From assembly GCF_900207585.1 (NCBI RefSeq), contig NZ_OAOP01000004.1, forward strand, positions 405,988 through 469,987: a DNA stretch of 64,000 nt, given 5' to 3'. Every line of letters starts with the position of its first letter. Within the stretch, counting starts at the first letter, position 1. Shown here one piece after another: positions 17,383 to 25,067 of this stretch. The position numbers and the translations under genes are program-made. The stretch comes from Bacillus oleivorans. Its GTDB lineage: Bacteria; Bacillota; Bacilli; Bacillales; JC228. The notes under the pieces were generated by a model. That model saw only the letters and a list, made by a program, of their open reading frames with translations, did no database searches and had not been told where the DNA came from.

Positions 17383-17421
17383 TTTTTCTTGATTAAACGA
17401 CAAGGGAGTTCACCCAAAAAA

Positions 17422-17443
17422 TTTAATCAAACGTTTGATTAAA
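17422..17443. promoter_or_regulatory. 22-bp perfect palindrome with core CAAACGTTTG
   Basis: Core CAAACGTTTG flanked by TTTAAT and ATTAAA. One of four copies in the window (others at 28308, 35446 and 36080). Its length and symmetry suit a dimeric repressor operator of TetR or LacI type, but no regulator gene is next to it; it lies just beyond the SASP stop codon. Confidence 0.5.
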
Positions 17444-17454
17444 TCGCGAAAGCT

Positions 17455-17661
17455 TCACTTCAAGTCTTGATTCTTCCTCTTAACTTCCTCAACATCGGTG
17501 TCACTAAAAACAGACGTTCCCTGTCCTCCCGTTGTTTTTGCGAGCCATTGCTTTACTTCGTTATAAGACATGCCTGAGTTGGCATTTTTTCTTTTAACTT
17601 CATCAATATTTGTTCCGACAACTGTAAATGGATCAGATTTATGACCGTTAGTATCATTCAT
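17455..17661 (-). CDS. Gamma-type small acid-soluble spore protein-like
   Basis: 68 residues with two copies of the gamma-SASP motif: GTNIDEVKRKNANSG and SDTDVEEVKRKNQ, the first Glu-Val/Lys-rich unit followed by a helical insert. Gamma SASPs are amino-acid stores of the spore core, cleaved by the GPR protease at germination. This version has only two divergent units and lacks the Gln-rich linkers of SspE. Start set at ATG 17661 after GAGGTGAT; the GTG three codons upstream lies inside that site. A SigG promoter is expected but not clearly visible. Confidence 0.7.
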   Translation of the reverse strand: MNDTNGHKSDPFTVVGTNIDEVKRKNANSGMSYNEVKQWLAKTTGGQGTSVFSDTDVEEVKRKNQDLK

Positions 17662-17804
17662 TTTGATCACCTCTTTTTCTTTTCTTCTTAATCTTCTCTT
17701 GTTGGGGATTTTTTATTAGAGTTAAGAGGCTCGAGGAAGATCCACTGCTATTTAATAGGACAAATGATAGAATATAGATAAACGTAGGAACGAGGTGAGG
17801 CTGG

Positions 17805-18179
17805 ATGCAGACGCTTAAGTATGAATCTTCATGGGATAAAACCATTTCTGTAAAAGATCGAAAAAGAATTGAATATGTTTTTCAGATGACCAGTCTTTCG
17901 AAGCATACCAGTATCGAATTTACACCTTTATGGCAGGCGGTGAACCATAAGGGAGAATTATTAGCAACTGTGCTTGTTCAAAACTTTAGTAAACACCCCT
18001 TATCATTTCACTATAAAAAACTCCGGTATGTAGAGAACACAGAAATAGTAGCAGAGCATACATTTACCTTTTCAGCATTAGTCATAGAACCTGAAACAAG
18101 CATGCCCTGGACTTTTATTTTTCCTATTGAAAGTTTACGTAAACAAACTTTTGAAACAGGTTATCTAGAGTTGATCTGA
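17805..18179 (+). CDS. SLAP domain-containing protein
   Basis: 124 residues, beta-rich, matching the SLAP-type domain found singly or in pairs in Bacillus. Typical segments are SWDKTISVKDRKRIEYVF, LWQAVNHKGELLATVLVQN and a closing PWTFIFP...F.TGYLELI. No signal peptide. In other genomes such domains occur near accessory Sec (SecA2) genes; no such gene is here, so the role is unknown. GAGGTGAGG precedes ATG 17805. Confidence 0.7.
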   Translation: MQTLKYESSWDKTISVKDRKRIEYVFQMTSLSKHTSIEFTPLWQAVNHKGELLATVLVQNFSKHPLSFHYKKLRYVENTEIVAEHTFTFSALVIEPETSMPWTFIFPIESLRKQTFETGYLELI

Positions 18180-18207
18180 AATTTACGAGAAACAAAGGAG
18201 TGAAAAA

Positions 18208-18369
18208 ATGAATCTTAGATTTGAATTATTACCTGATGACCGAATTGAAACCTGCCGGGATTTGTGCAATAAACTCATGGCTTTTCAAAAATCGAAATCA
18301 TACATGATGAAATTGGGGGACGGTTCTTTTGTTTCAAATAATGAAACAAAAGAACCGTCCCCTTGTTGA
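18208..18369 (+). pseudogene. Acetyltransferase (GNAT-like) gene truncated by a repeat palindrome
   Basis: AAAGGAG precedes ATG 18208. The first 33 codons read MNLRFELLPDDRIETCRDLC...MAFQKSKSYM, which matches how several Bacillus GNAT acetyltransferases begin. The frame then runs into the GGGACGGTTCT palindrome (LGDGSFVSNNETKEPSPC) and stops. The catalytic acetyl-CoA region is absent, so the product would be non-functional. Family assignment of the stump is from memory of similar N-termini. Confidence 0.55.
18310..18366. repeat. GGGACGGTTCT palindrome inside the acetyltransferase stump
   Basis: GGGGGACGGTTCTTTTGTTT and its inverse around a 7-base loop; the closest to a perfect copy in the window. 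Confidence 0.9.
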
Positions 18370-18375
18370 TCTTCC

Positions 18376-18418
18376 TTTGAAACAGAAGAACCGTCCCTAT
18401 GTTCCACCTATGTTCCAC
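18376..18418. repeat. Half repeat plus 11-bp duplication at the selO stop
   Basis: TGAAACAGAAGAACCGTCCC is one arm of the repeat. It is followed directly by CTATGTTCCAC at 18397-18407 and again at 18408-18418; the second copy contains the selO stop codon. Confidence 0.75.
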
Positions 18419-19874
18419 AAAAAGTTCGGTAGGGTATGTTTGATGGTATAGGGAGTGTACAGTATTCTTCTTGTTCGGGAGTGTGTGCGAATGGTTTGGA
18501 AAGTACGTTAAGTAACCGCTCCATTACACTGTAGTCCCCTTGTTCAACTGCGGCTTCTAGTGCTTCTTCTACCCGGTGGTTCCGCGGGATGACCGCAGGA
18601 TTATTGTTCCGCATTAGCTGATGAGATTCTTCATTCGACTCCTTCTGTCTTCCTTGTCTCGCGTGCCATTGATCATACCATTGTTTAAATTCGGAAGCAT
18701 TAAACATTTCCGAACCCTCGGGTTTATCATAAGTTAATGCCCGGAAGGTATTGGTGTAGTCCGCTTTGTACTTCTGCATCATACTGAGAAGACTTTCTAT
18801 AAGAGTTTCATCCTGCTCCTCTTCATCAAAAATCCCTAATTTTGCTCTCATCCCTTTAAGCCAATTCATTTTATATAACTCACCAAATTTTGAAACCTCA
18901 TCCTGGGCTCGTTCAACCGCTTTCTCCTGATTTTCATGCAGCAGCGGCAATAACGATTCAGCAAACCGAGCTAAGTTCCATCCGCCAATATACGGCTGAT
19001 TGCCATAGGCGTAACGTCCCTGCCTATCAATGGAACTGAATACTGTCGCCGGGTCATACGTATCCATAAATGCACAAGGACCATAATCAATTGTTTCTCC
19101 GCTAATCGTCATATTATCAGTGTTCATCACTCCATGGATAAAGCCCACTAGCTGCCATTTTGCGATCAAATAAGCCTGACGCTTGATGACGTTCCTGAGC
19201 AAGGAAAGGTATCGGTTTTCATCTGCTTCTATTTCCGGGTAGTGGCGTTCGATTGCATAGTCTGCGAGAAGCTGAAGTTCCTCCAATTCACCCCATCGAG
19301 CTGTGTATTCAAAGGTACCAACCCGAAGATGGCTTGAAGCCACACGAGTCAGAATAGCACCTGGCAATTCTGTTTCGCGAATAATGGTCTCGCCTGTTGT
19401 TACCACTGCCAGACTGCGGGTCGTCTGAATACCAAGCGCATGCATGGCTTCACTTATGATATATTCACGCAGCATCGGCCCAAGGGCTGCCCGGCCATCC
19501 CCTCCGCGGGAATAGGGTGTTCTCCCTGAACCCTTAAGCTGAATATCAAACCGATCATGATTAGGAGTAATCTGCTCTCCAATAAGCATGGCTCGGCCAT
19601 CTCCTAACATTGTAAAGTGACCGAATTGATGCCCTGCATAGGCTTGAGCAAGAGGTGATCCCCCCTCAGGAACCTGATTGCCGGCAAGGACAGCTACCGC
19701 TTCCTCACTTTTTAGCGCCTCTGGGTTTAACCCAAGGGTTGTTGCCAACGGTTCGTTCAGAACCGCCAATTTCGGTGAGCTTACCGGATTTGGCGAGAGA
19801 CTATTATAAAAAAACTTCGGCAGACGGGAATAAGTATTATCAAAATTCCATCCTATTTCTTTGCGGTTTGTCAT
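18408..19874 (-). CDS. selO: SelO/YdiU protein adenylyltransferase
   Basis: 488-residue pseudokinase-fold enzyme that transfers AMP to hydroxyl side chains of proteins, linked in characterised members to redox stress. Family motifs are visible: [11 protein letters not shown] and [20 protein letters not shown] in the nucleotide-binding N-lobe, HGVMNTDNM with the catalytic aspartate, and DYGPCAFMD for metal binding. The C-terminal FCGT is the usual SelO ending, so the protein is complete even though a repeat arm and duplication touch its stop codon. The minus-strand ATG at 19874 is preceded by AAAAGGGGAT. Confidence 0.93.
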   Translation of the reverse strand: MTNRKEIGWNFDNTYSRLPKFFYNSLSPNPVSSPKLAVLNEPLATTLGLNPEALKSEEAVAVLAGNQVPEGGSPLAQAYAGHQFGHFTMLGDGRAMLIGEQITPNHDRFDIQLKGSGRTPYSRGGDGRAALGPMLREYIISEAMHALGIQTTRSLAVVTTGETIIRETELPGAILTRVASSHLRVGTFEYTARWGELEELQLLADYAIERHYPEIEADENRYLSLLRNVIKRQAYLIAKWQLVGFIHGVMNTDNMTISGETIDYGPCAFMDTYDPATVFSSIDRQGRYAYGNQPYIGGWNLARFAESLLPLLHENQEKAVERAQDEVSKFGELYKMNWLKGMRAKLGIFDEEEQDETLIESLLSMMQKYKADYTNTFRALTYDKPEGSEMFNASEFKQWYDQWHARQGRQKESNEESHQLMRNNNPAVIPRNHRVEEALEAAVEQGDYSVMERLLNVLSKPFAHTPEQEEYCTLPIPSNIPYRTFCGT

Positions 19875-20002
19875 TGTATCCCCTTTTTCCTTTTCCTTTT
19901 ATAAAAAACACCCTGTTATTGTATTACTTCAGATAACTCTTAATTAATGTCTGCTTTTACAATTTTATTATACCCTTCCCGAGTTCGTTTTGAACACGGT
20001 GC

Positions 20003-20031
20003 AACATAGGGACCGTCACTGTGTCCATTGA
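20003..20031. repeat. Decayed GGGACCGT-type repeat fragment
   Basis: ACATAGGGACCGTCACTGTGTCC resembles one arm of the dispersed palindrome with changes. Weak. Confidence 0.3.
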
Positions 20032-20059
20032 CCTCTGCAATTATTATTGCGGAAATTTA

Positions 20060-20119
20060 GTTCACTTATATATTTGTCCCTTTCGAAATGGTTTACGTAC
20101 GCATTTATTATAAGTGAAC
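20060..20119. promoter_or_regulatory. 11-bp inverted repeat upstream of the protease gene
   Basis: GTTCACTTATA (20060-20070) and its exact inverse TATAAGTGAAC (20109-20119), 38 bp apart. The right arm overlaps the only canonical start candidate (GTG 20114), which argues that this arm is regulatory and that translation starts further in. Confidence 0.55.
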
Positions 20120-21121
20120 CTTATTGAAAGGGAGGTAATTACAATTACTAGAAGTAGAATTCATCTTAAGCCGTTCCAACTAGGCAGAGTTTCCTACCAG
20201 GCAGTTGAAACGACTCCATATGGCATAGAAATGATTAATGCTCCTTCGCAATGGTCTGAAGCACAAGGAAATGATGTGGTTGTGGCCGTCTTAGATACTG
20301 GTTGTGATCTGACTCATCCGGATTTGAGAGACCGGATCATTGGCGGACGAAATTTCACCAGTACGGATTCTAATGATTACTCAGATTCTCACTATCATGG
20401 TACACATGTTGCTGGCACCATTGCAGCTTCATTAAATGGAGTAGGAGTAGTAGGTGTCGCCCCAAAGGTGAAACTATTAATCTTAAAAGTTTTAGACGCA
20501 AATGGAAGCGGCAGTTACGACAGTCTTATTAATGCCATTCAGTATGCCATCTCATGGCGGGGACCTAACCAAGAAAAGGTTAGGGTTATTTCTATGTCTT
20601 TAGGCGGACCTAACGATGTCCCAGCATTACACGATGCCATCAAAAGGGCAGTTAATAGCGGGATTTTAGTCGTCTGTGCATCTGGTAACTCAGGGGATGG
20701 TTCAGACCGGACTGACGAAACAACCTACCCGGGTTATTATAACGAGGTAGTCTCAGTTGGAGCTGTTGATCAGAATCAAAAACTGGCCCCTTTTTCCAAT
20801 ACTAATGAAGAAATTGATTTTGTTGCACCAGGTGTAAATGTGTTGTCTACTTATCCGGGAAACAGACTAGCTACATTATCTGGAACATCCATGGCTACTC
20901 CTCATGTTTCCGGTGCTGCAGCAATATTGATTCAAAAAGCTGAAAAGGAAAGCGGGCGTACTTTAACTGAACCAGAAATTTATGATCTTTTACGTGAGAA
21001 TACGGTTTCAATCGGATTATCAAGAAATGCCCAAGGAAATGGCTTACTGTATCTTCAGGGAGGACAACAATCAAATTCAGGTCAATCTAAAAAGAAAAAG
21101 AAGCGAACGTTATATATTTAA
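20114..21121 (+). CDS. Intracellular subtilisin-like serine protease
   Basis: S8 family protease of about 325-335 residues without signal peptide or long propeptide, like B. subtilis IspA. Catalytic triad: Asp in VAVLDTGCDLTHPDL, His in HYHGTHVAGT, Ser in LSGTSMATPHVSGA; the oxyanion Asn lies in CASGNSGDG. The GTG at 20114 is the first canonical start. The strong AAAGGGAGG (20128-20135) lies inside that frame, and the codon at ideal spacing after it is ATT (20144). Homologues begin at about that point (INAPSQW preceded by a short leader), so a non-canonical ATT start is possible. The C-terminus is lysine-rich (SKKKKKRT). Confidence 0.88.
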   Translation: MNLIEREVITITRSRIHLKPFQLGRVSYQAVETTPYGIEMINAPSQWSEAQGNDVVVAVLDTGCDLTHPDLRDRIIGGRNFTSTDSNDYSDSHYHGTHVAGTIAASLNGVGVVGVAPKVKLLILKVLDANGSGSYDSLINAIQYAISWRGPNQEKVRVISMSLGGPNDVPALHDAIKRAVNSGILVVCASGNSGDGSDRTDETTYPGYYNEVVSVGAVDQNQKLAPFSNTNEEIDFVAPGVNVLSTYPGNRLATLSGTSMATPHVSGAAAILIQKAEKESGRTLTEPEIYDLLRENTVSIGLSRNAQGNGLLYLQGGQQSNSGQSKKKKKRTLYI

Positions 21122-21202
21122 AATAGTGCCCTTCCCAGAGGAAAATCATTCTCAGGGGCAATCAAGCGGAGTCACGCAGACACTTCCCTCCATTTTTAAT
21201 AC

Positions 21203-21242
21203 AAAAAAGCTGAATCCATTATTTTATGGAATCAGCTTTTTT
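21203..21242. terminator. Bidirectional terminator
   Basis: AAAAAAGCTGAATCCA pairs with TGGAATCAGCTTTTTT around an 8-base loop, between the convergent protease and hydrolase genes. Confidence 0.85.
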
Positions 21243-21291
21243 AGTTGATAGAAACACGAAAAAACGCGCAGCTTTATTGCCTTACGCGTTT

Positions 21292-21915
21292 TTAAATAGC
21301 GAATGCGTGATTTCCAATAGTCTTTACAACTTTACGAGTTAAAATCCAATCACTGGTTGCCGTTTCAGGGTTATAAAAGTAGAGTAATTCCTCGTTAATC
21401 CCTTGATCCTTTCCTTGATCTGCTAAAGCATCATGGACTGCTTTATAAGCTTCCTTATCCGCAGGTTCATTGATGGATCCATTTAAAACAGGTTCAAAAG
21501 CATTCTTTTCAAAAATAACTTCCTTAACTGTATCAGGGAATTGATGGTGTTCAACACGATTTAGCACAACGGTTGCAACTGCTACTTTACCCACATATGG
21601 CTCACCTTTTGCTTCGGCATGGACAAGACGAGCAAGTAATTTAATTTCTTCGCTCGAGATTGTTAGATCATTTGAGAATTTAAATAATTTATCTTTTTTT
21701 TCAATCAGACTCATTTGGCGTTTGACTTTTTCTTCTTCTCTAACACCTAAGTCTAATAATTTTGTTCCATTCTTATCGATACCATTTAGGCTTAAAGTGT
21801 CACCAGTATTTTTAGTAGAATTCTTTGCTTCTGCATCTATATAAGTTGAGGAAAAAACAGAATAAGAACCTATTACTAATATAATTGTGTTCAATAAAAT
21901 AAATAATTTATTCAT
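21292..21915 (-). CDS. ykvT: SleB/CwlJ-type cell wall hydrolase (YkvT-like)
   Basis: 207 residues. An N-terminal signal/anchor (LFILLNTIILVIGSYSVFS) is followed by a linker and a C-terminal Hydrolase_2 domain. The diagnostic segment LARLVHAEAKGEPYVGKVAV carries the catalytic glutamate, followed by VATVVLNRV and a YFYNP motif near the end. The family cleaves cortex-type peptidoglycan; members act in spore germination or sporulation. No peptidoglycan-binding domain is present, unlike SleB, which makes YkvT the nearest named relative. ATG 21915 follows AGGAGGTG. Confidence 0.8.
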   Translation of the reverse strand: MNKLFILLNTIILVIGSYSVFSSTYIDAEAKNSTKNTGDTLSLNGIDKNGTKLLDLGVREEEKVKRQMSLIEKKDKLFKFSNDLTISSEEIKLLARLVHAEAKGEPYVGKVAVATVVLNRVEHHQFPDTVKEVIFEKNAFEPVLNGSINEPADKEAYKAVHDALADQGKDQGINEELLYFYNPETATSDWILTRKVVKTIGNHAFAI

Positions 21916-22019
21916 TTTGTTTACACCTCCTGTTTTTTTAGAATAAACAGGCCCACCTAATAGAGTAACAGGTTTACAATTGTATCTCATTAGTGAACTG
22001 CTGGCAGAATTACCAATCT

Positions 22020-22074
22020 GAAACACAGGGACGGTTCTCATGTTTCCAGATCGGAGACATGAGAACCGTCCCTA
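22020..22074. repeat. GGGACGGTTCTCATGTTT palindrome
   Basis: GAAACACAGGGACGGTTCTC and its inverse; TCAT replaces the usual TTCT so the central words differ from other copies but remain paired. It abuts the stop of the membrane protein gene at 22079. Confidence 0.85.
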
Positions 22075-22078
22075 TTCA

Positions 22079-22651
22079 TCAGATATAATAAAGTAATTTT
22101 TGTATTTTCTTAAAAACAGCATGGCTTGCCTCCGTCCATAACCAGCTATAAAAGAAAGAAAATAGAAACAAAATACCCGTACCGCTATAACTAATGTTTG
22201 CAGGTATGGATGGTCCTAGCAAAGGGAAGCCAAAACCGTACAATACAATCATCATTCCTGCTAATAAAGCAAGCGACCCAAAAAATATGATACTAATACG
22301 TTTTGAAAACTTACGAAATGCCAAACCAATAGCCAAACCTAACAAACCCGTTGTAAATGGAAAAACAATGAGCTCACTCGGCTGTATTACCAGTAGAAGT
22401 AAAATGCTTACCATATAGGAGAATAATCCGAATTTTAAAGAAAGAATGGTACAAAAGATAATCGGTGCAGTAGCAAGCGGACTAATAAGATAACCAACCC
22501 ACGGAAAAAAACCACCCGCAGATTGAAAAATAGCAGATAGAGTACCAAATAAAGAAGTAACGATAATGTTTTGAAGGCTGGTAGATTTGCTTCTTAATAA
22601 TTTATGGATCATATCGGCATGCTCAGAAATCGGTTGAAAAAAGGAATACAT
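22079..22651 (-). CDS. Multi-pass membrane protein, unrecognised
   Basis: 190 residues with five or six membrane helices. A conserved-looking FQSAGGFFPWVGYLISPLA loop lies near the N-terminus. The general look (short helices, Gly/Pro in loops) recalls small substrate-binding membrane components, but I cannot assign a family. Start set at ATG 22651 after AGGGGGA. The -strand gene upstream is 67 bases away, so co-transcription is possible. Confidence 0.65.
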   Translation of the reverse strand: MYSFFQPISEHADMIHKLLRSKSTSLQNIIVTSLFGTLSAIFQSAGGFFPWVGYLISPLATAPIIFCTILSLKFGLFSYMVSILLLLVIQPSELIVFPFTTGLLGLAIGLAFRKFSKRISIIFFGSLALLAGMMIVLYGFGFPLLGPSIPANISYSGTGILFLFSFFYSWLWTEASHAVFKKIQKLLYYI

Positions 22652-22718
22652 GAATGATTCCCCCTGACGGTCTTTTTGGACCATTTAAAACAAAACGTTT
22701 TATCCTACATACATAAGC

Positions 22719-24455
22719 CTATTTCCGTTTAACTCGCCAAATGGCTCCTGTATCAGCATAAGGTATCGCAGTAGTTGCTGTAGCCCCCAGAAGTCCGAAG
22801 TCTACAATATAAAGGAAATTCCCATCAGGCGAAAACCGGACAGCTACTGGACGCTCTGGACCTTTTCCACCCTTGCCTGGTTTTAAATTCACAAGAAAAT
22901 CACGCACTTGTCCTGTGTATGGCATGGCTCTTACGACTCGATATCCACTCGGTTTTTGCTCACCAGTTGTAATCGGAGGGGCACTCCCAATTTGAGCCAA
23001 GAACATTTCCCCTCTTCTCCCAAATCTTTCATTTTTGCTAAAATCAAATTTTTGTGTAGCTGCGTGTGGTTTAAAACGAATTAATGGTTGTGCAGCTAAT
23101 GGCGGATGCTGCTCCAATAGAAACTGCGGCTGCGGATGTCCGGGTGGTTTAAAATATGGTAATGTAACAGGTAATCCGCTTGCGAAATCCGGCCACCCGT
23201 ACCAGCCTGGCCTTATCTCGTATAAAGGGTCCCAATCCCCCTCAATAGGGCGGCTTCCACGAAAATCAAATCCGTTATTTGTGGCAAAAAGTTTCCCTTC
23301 AGGAGAAAAACCTAAACCGAAAACATTTCTAAAACCATCGGCTACTATTTCTAGATTACTGCCATCTGGATTTGCCCGGTAAAGAACCCCATTAGCCAAT
23401 AACTGGCCTTTTACAACTTCTCCTCGCCGGCTGGCTGTTCCAAATGGATGAAATGCGCCAGTCGATACTTTATCATTAGGATTTATTTTAGTTAGTGGAT
23501 TATCACTTACAAAATTTTGTCCGACAAGCTTTAAGTCTCTGGCTGGGATATCATGAAATGTTGGTCTTTGCCCAAGCCACCCATAATATTCATTATCAAC
23601 CCCAACAACTCCAGAATTTGTCACAGTTCCTACCGCAAAATACATTTTATTATCTGGACCAAATACAATTTCCGATGTAAAATGGTCAGCTCCACTTCGC
23701 AACCCGCTGATTAATACCTTTTTCTGTCCATCTTTGCTTACTCGATATACCTTTCCATCAAAACCTCCTGTAATCACATAAAAGTATCCTTTATACCATG
23801 CAATTCCGGTCAGTGGTCCTTCAAAACCTGAAGCAATTTCTTGGATCTGCCCATCTTTCCTGATGTTTAGAATCCTGGCTTTTGCATAGGCGGGCCCATA
23901 GGAATATCCCGACTCTCCAACAAATAGTTCACCCTCATCATCAAAGGCTATACTTGTTGGAAACGTAAAGCCTGAAGCTATTTTTTCTAACTCATACCCC
24001 TCTTCCAGCCAATAATCCCTATCGATTCTTTCATTAGTCTCCAAATGATTAAACTTTTGAAATTGAGATTTTAACTTATTTAACTCATTCAACTTTTCGT
24101 GTTGAAGATAACGTAAGCGGTGAATAAGCGGAGAAAGGTTGGGGAAATTAGCTAAAAAATACGGATAAGATTCATAGATTAATGTCAGCTCTTTTTCCCT
24201 TTCTATTACTTCGGTAATCAACGAATGGGGCTCATCCATATATCTTACTTCTTCCTCATCGAAAGCAGGCTTTGATATCGAAAACAAATTCATTAAATAA
24301 AGAATCATGTTGGTTTGCTCCGATTGAGCTTTCAACAAGACATTGATTGGACCTTCAGCACGATCATCCGCATATTGATATAAATGCTTGTAAAATCGAT
24401 TATTTACTTCACACCAAATAAACTCCCTCACCAGTAATTTTTCAGGTATGTGCAA
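22719..24455 (-). CDS. Glucose/sorbosone dehydrogenase-like beta-propeller protein
   Basis: 578 residues from a TTG at 24455 with AAAGGGGG at good spacing. Residues about 1-150 are a charged helical domain (many Glu/Lys/Arg/Leu). Residues about 155-578 form a six-bladed propeller of the PQQ-type sugar dehydrogenase superfamily. Blade motifs are FPTSIAFDDEGELFVGESG, LTGIAWYKGYFYV, FGPDNKMYFAVGT, VFGLGFSPEGKLFATNNG and VAVRFSPDGNFLYIVDFG. There is no signal peptide, which is odd for a family that is usually exported. Whether it binds PQQ is not evident. Confidence 0.8.
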   Translation of the reverse strand: MHIPEKLLVREFIWCEVNNRFYKHLYQYADDRAEGPINVLLKAQSEQTNMILYLMNLFSISKPAFDEEEVRYMDEPHSLITEVIEREKELTLIYESYPYFLANFPNLSPLIHRLRYLQHEKLNELNKLKSQFQKFNHLETNERIDRDYWLEEGYELEKIASGFTFPTSIAFDDEGELFVGESGYSYGPAYAKARILNIRKDGQIQEIASGFEGPLTGIAWYKGYFYVITGGFDGKVYRVSKDGQKKVLISGLRSGADHFTSEIVFGPDNKMYFAVGTVTNSGVVGVDNEYYGWLGQRPTFHDIPARDLKLVGQNFVSDNPLTKINPNDKVSTGAFHPFGTASRRGEVVKGQLLANGVLYRANPDGSNLEIVADGFRNVFGLGFSPEGKLFATNNGFDFRGSRPIEGDWDPLYEIRPGWYGWPDFASGLPVTLPYFKPPGHPQPQFLLEQHPPLAAQPLIRFKPHAATQKFDFSKNERFGRRGEMFLAQIGSAPPITTGEQKPSGYRVVRAMPYTGQVRDFLVNLKPGKGGKGPERPVAVRFSPDGNFLYIVDFGLLGATATTAIPYADTGAIWRVKRK

Positions 24456-24577
24456 AACGCCATCCCCCTTTTCCCGATACGTTGATTTTTTATGTGTAGG
24501 TATTAAGTACTACACAAAAAACAAATCTCCCTTATCTATTTATATGGAAGAGTTCTTGTCCATTATGTTCATAATGT

Positions 24578-24608
24578 GTGAAACATGGGGACGGTTCTTG
24601 TGTTTCAG
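24578..24608. repeat. Half copy of the GGGACGGTTCT repeat
   Basis: GTGAAACATGGGGACGGTTC then TTGTGTTTCAG; only one arm is present. Confidence 0.7.
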
Positions 24609-24737
24609 CCTAAAAGGATTTTTTTATATTTAGTCTTAAGTGTATGTAAGAGCTGGCACAATGAGTTTCAGTGAAATTTTTTCTAAAGGAACCCAGTATG
24701 AAAATTGGGCATATTAAAATTAATCGAAAATCAATTG

Positions 24738-24961
24738 GTGGGGGAGAAAGATTTGTCAGTTTTTTGTGTCTCCTTATGGCCGGAAGAAGCAACACCAAAT
24801 GTTAAATCATTACGAGGCAGATTCCATCATGTCAATGGGTACCAAACAACCGTAACCTACCACCCCTAGCTGTCAGGCGACGCCCTAACCTATGGTCAGT
24901 ATTTTTAGAAGATTGGAAGCTAGTGGCAGCGCAATATTTTAATCTAAAGCCACTCATTTAA
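24738..24961 (+). pseudogene. Remnant of a uracil-DNA glycosylase-like C-terminus
   Basis: Plus-strand frame reads VSLWPEEATPNVKSLRGRFH then HVNGYQTTVTYHP and stops. After a shift the neighbouring frame reads RRRPNLWSVFLEDWKLVAAQ then YFNLKPLI and TAA at 24961. The order RGRF - G-Y - V-TYHP - LRRxP - EDW resembles the C-terminal third of family-4-type uracil-DNA glycosylases. The N-terminal Fe-S and active-site regions are missing. The rest of 24456-25067 has no coding sense. Confidence 0.4.
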
Positions 24962-24982
24962 ACGATCCCTTACTAAAAATAA

Positions 24983-25047
24983 AAAATGATCCCCCTTATA
25001 TAAACAGCCGGGAAAACTCGGACTGCTGATACTGTAGGGATCATTTT
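24983..25047. terminator. Long stem between remnant and protease gene
   Basis: AAAATGATCCC (24983-24993) pairs with GGGATCATTTT (25037-25047); a small inner hairpin (CCGGG..CTCGG) lies between. Probable terminator of the minus-strand gene that ends at 25068. Confidence 0.6.
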
Positions 25048-25067
25048 ATGTTTAATTTAGCGAATCT

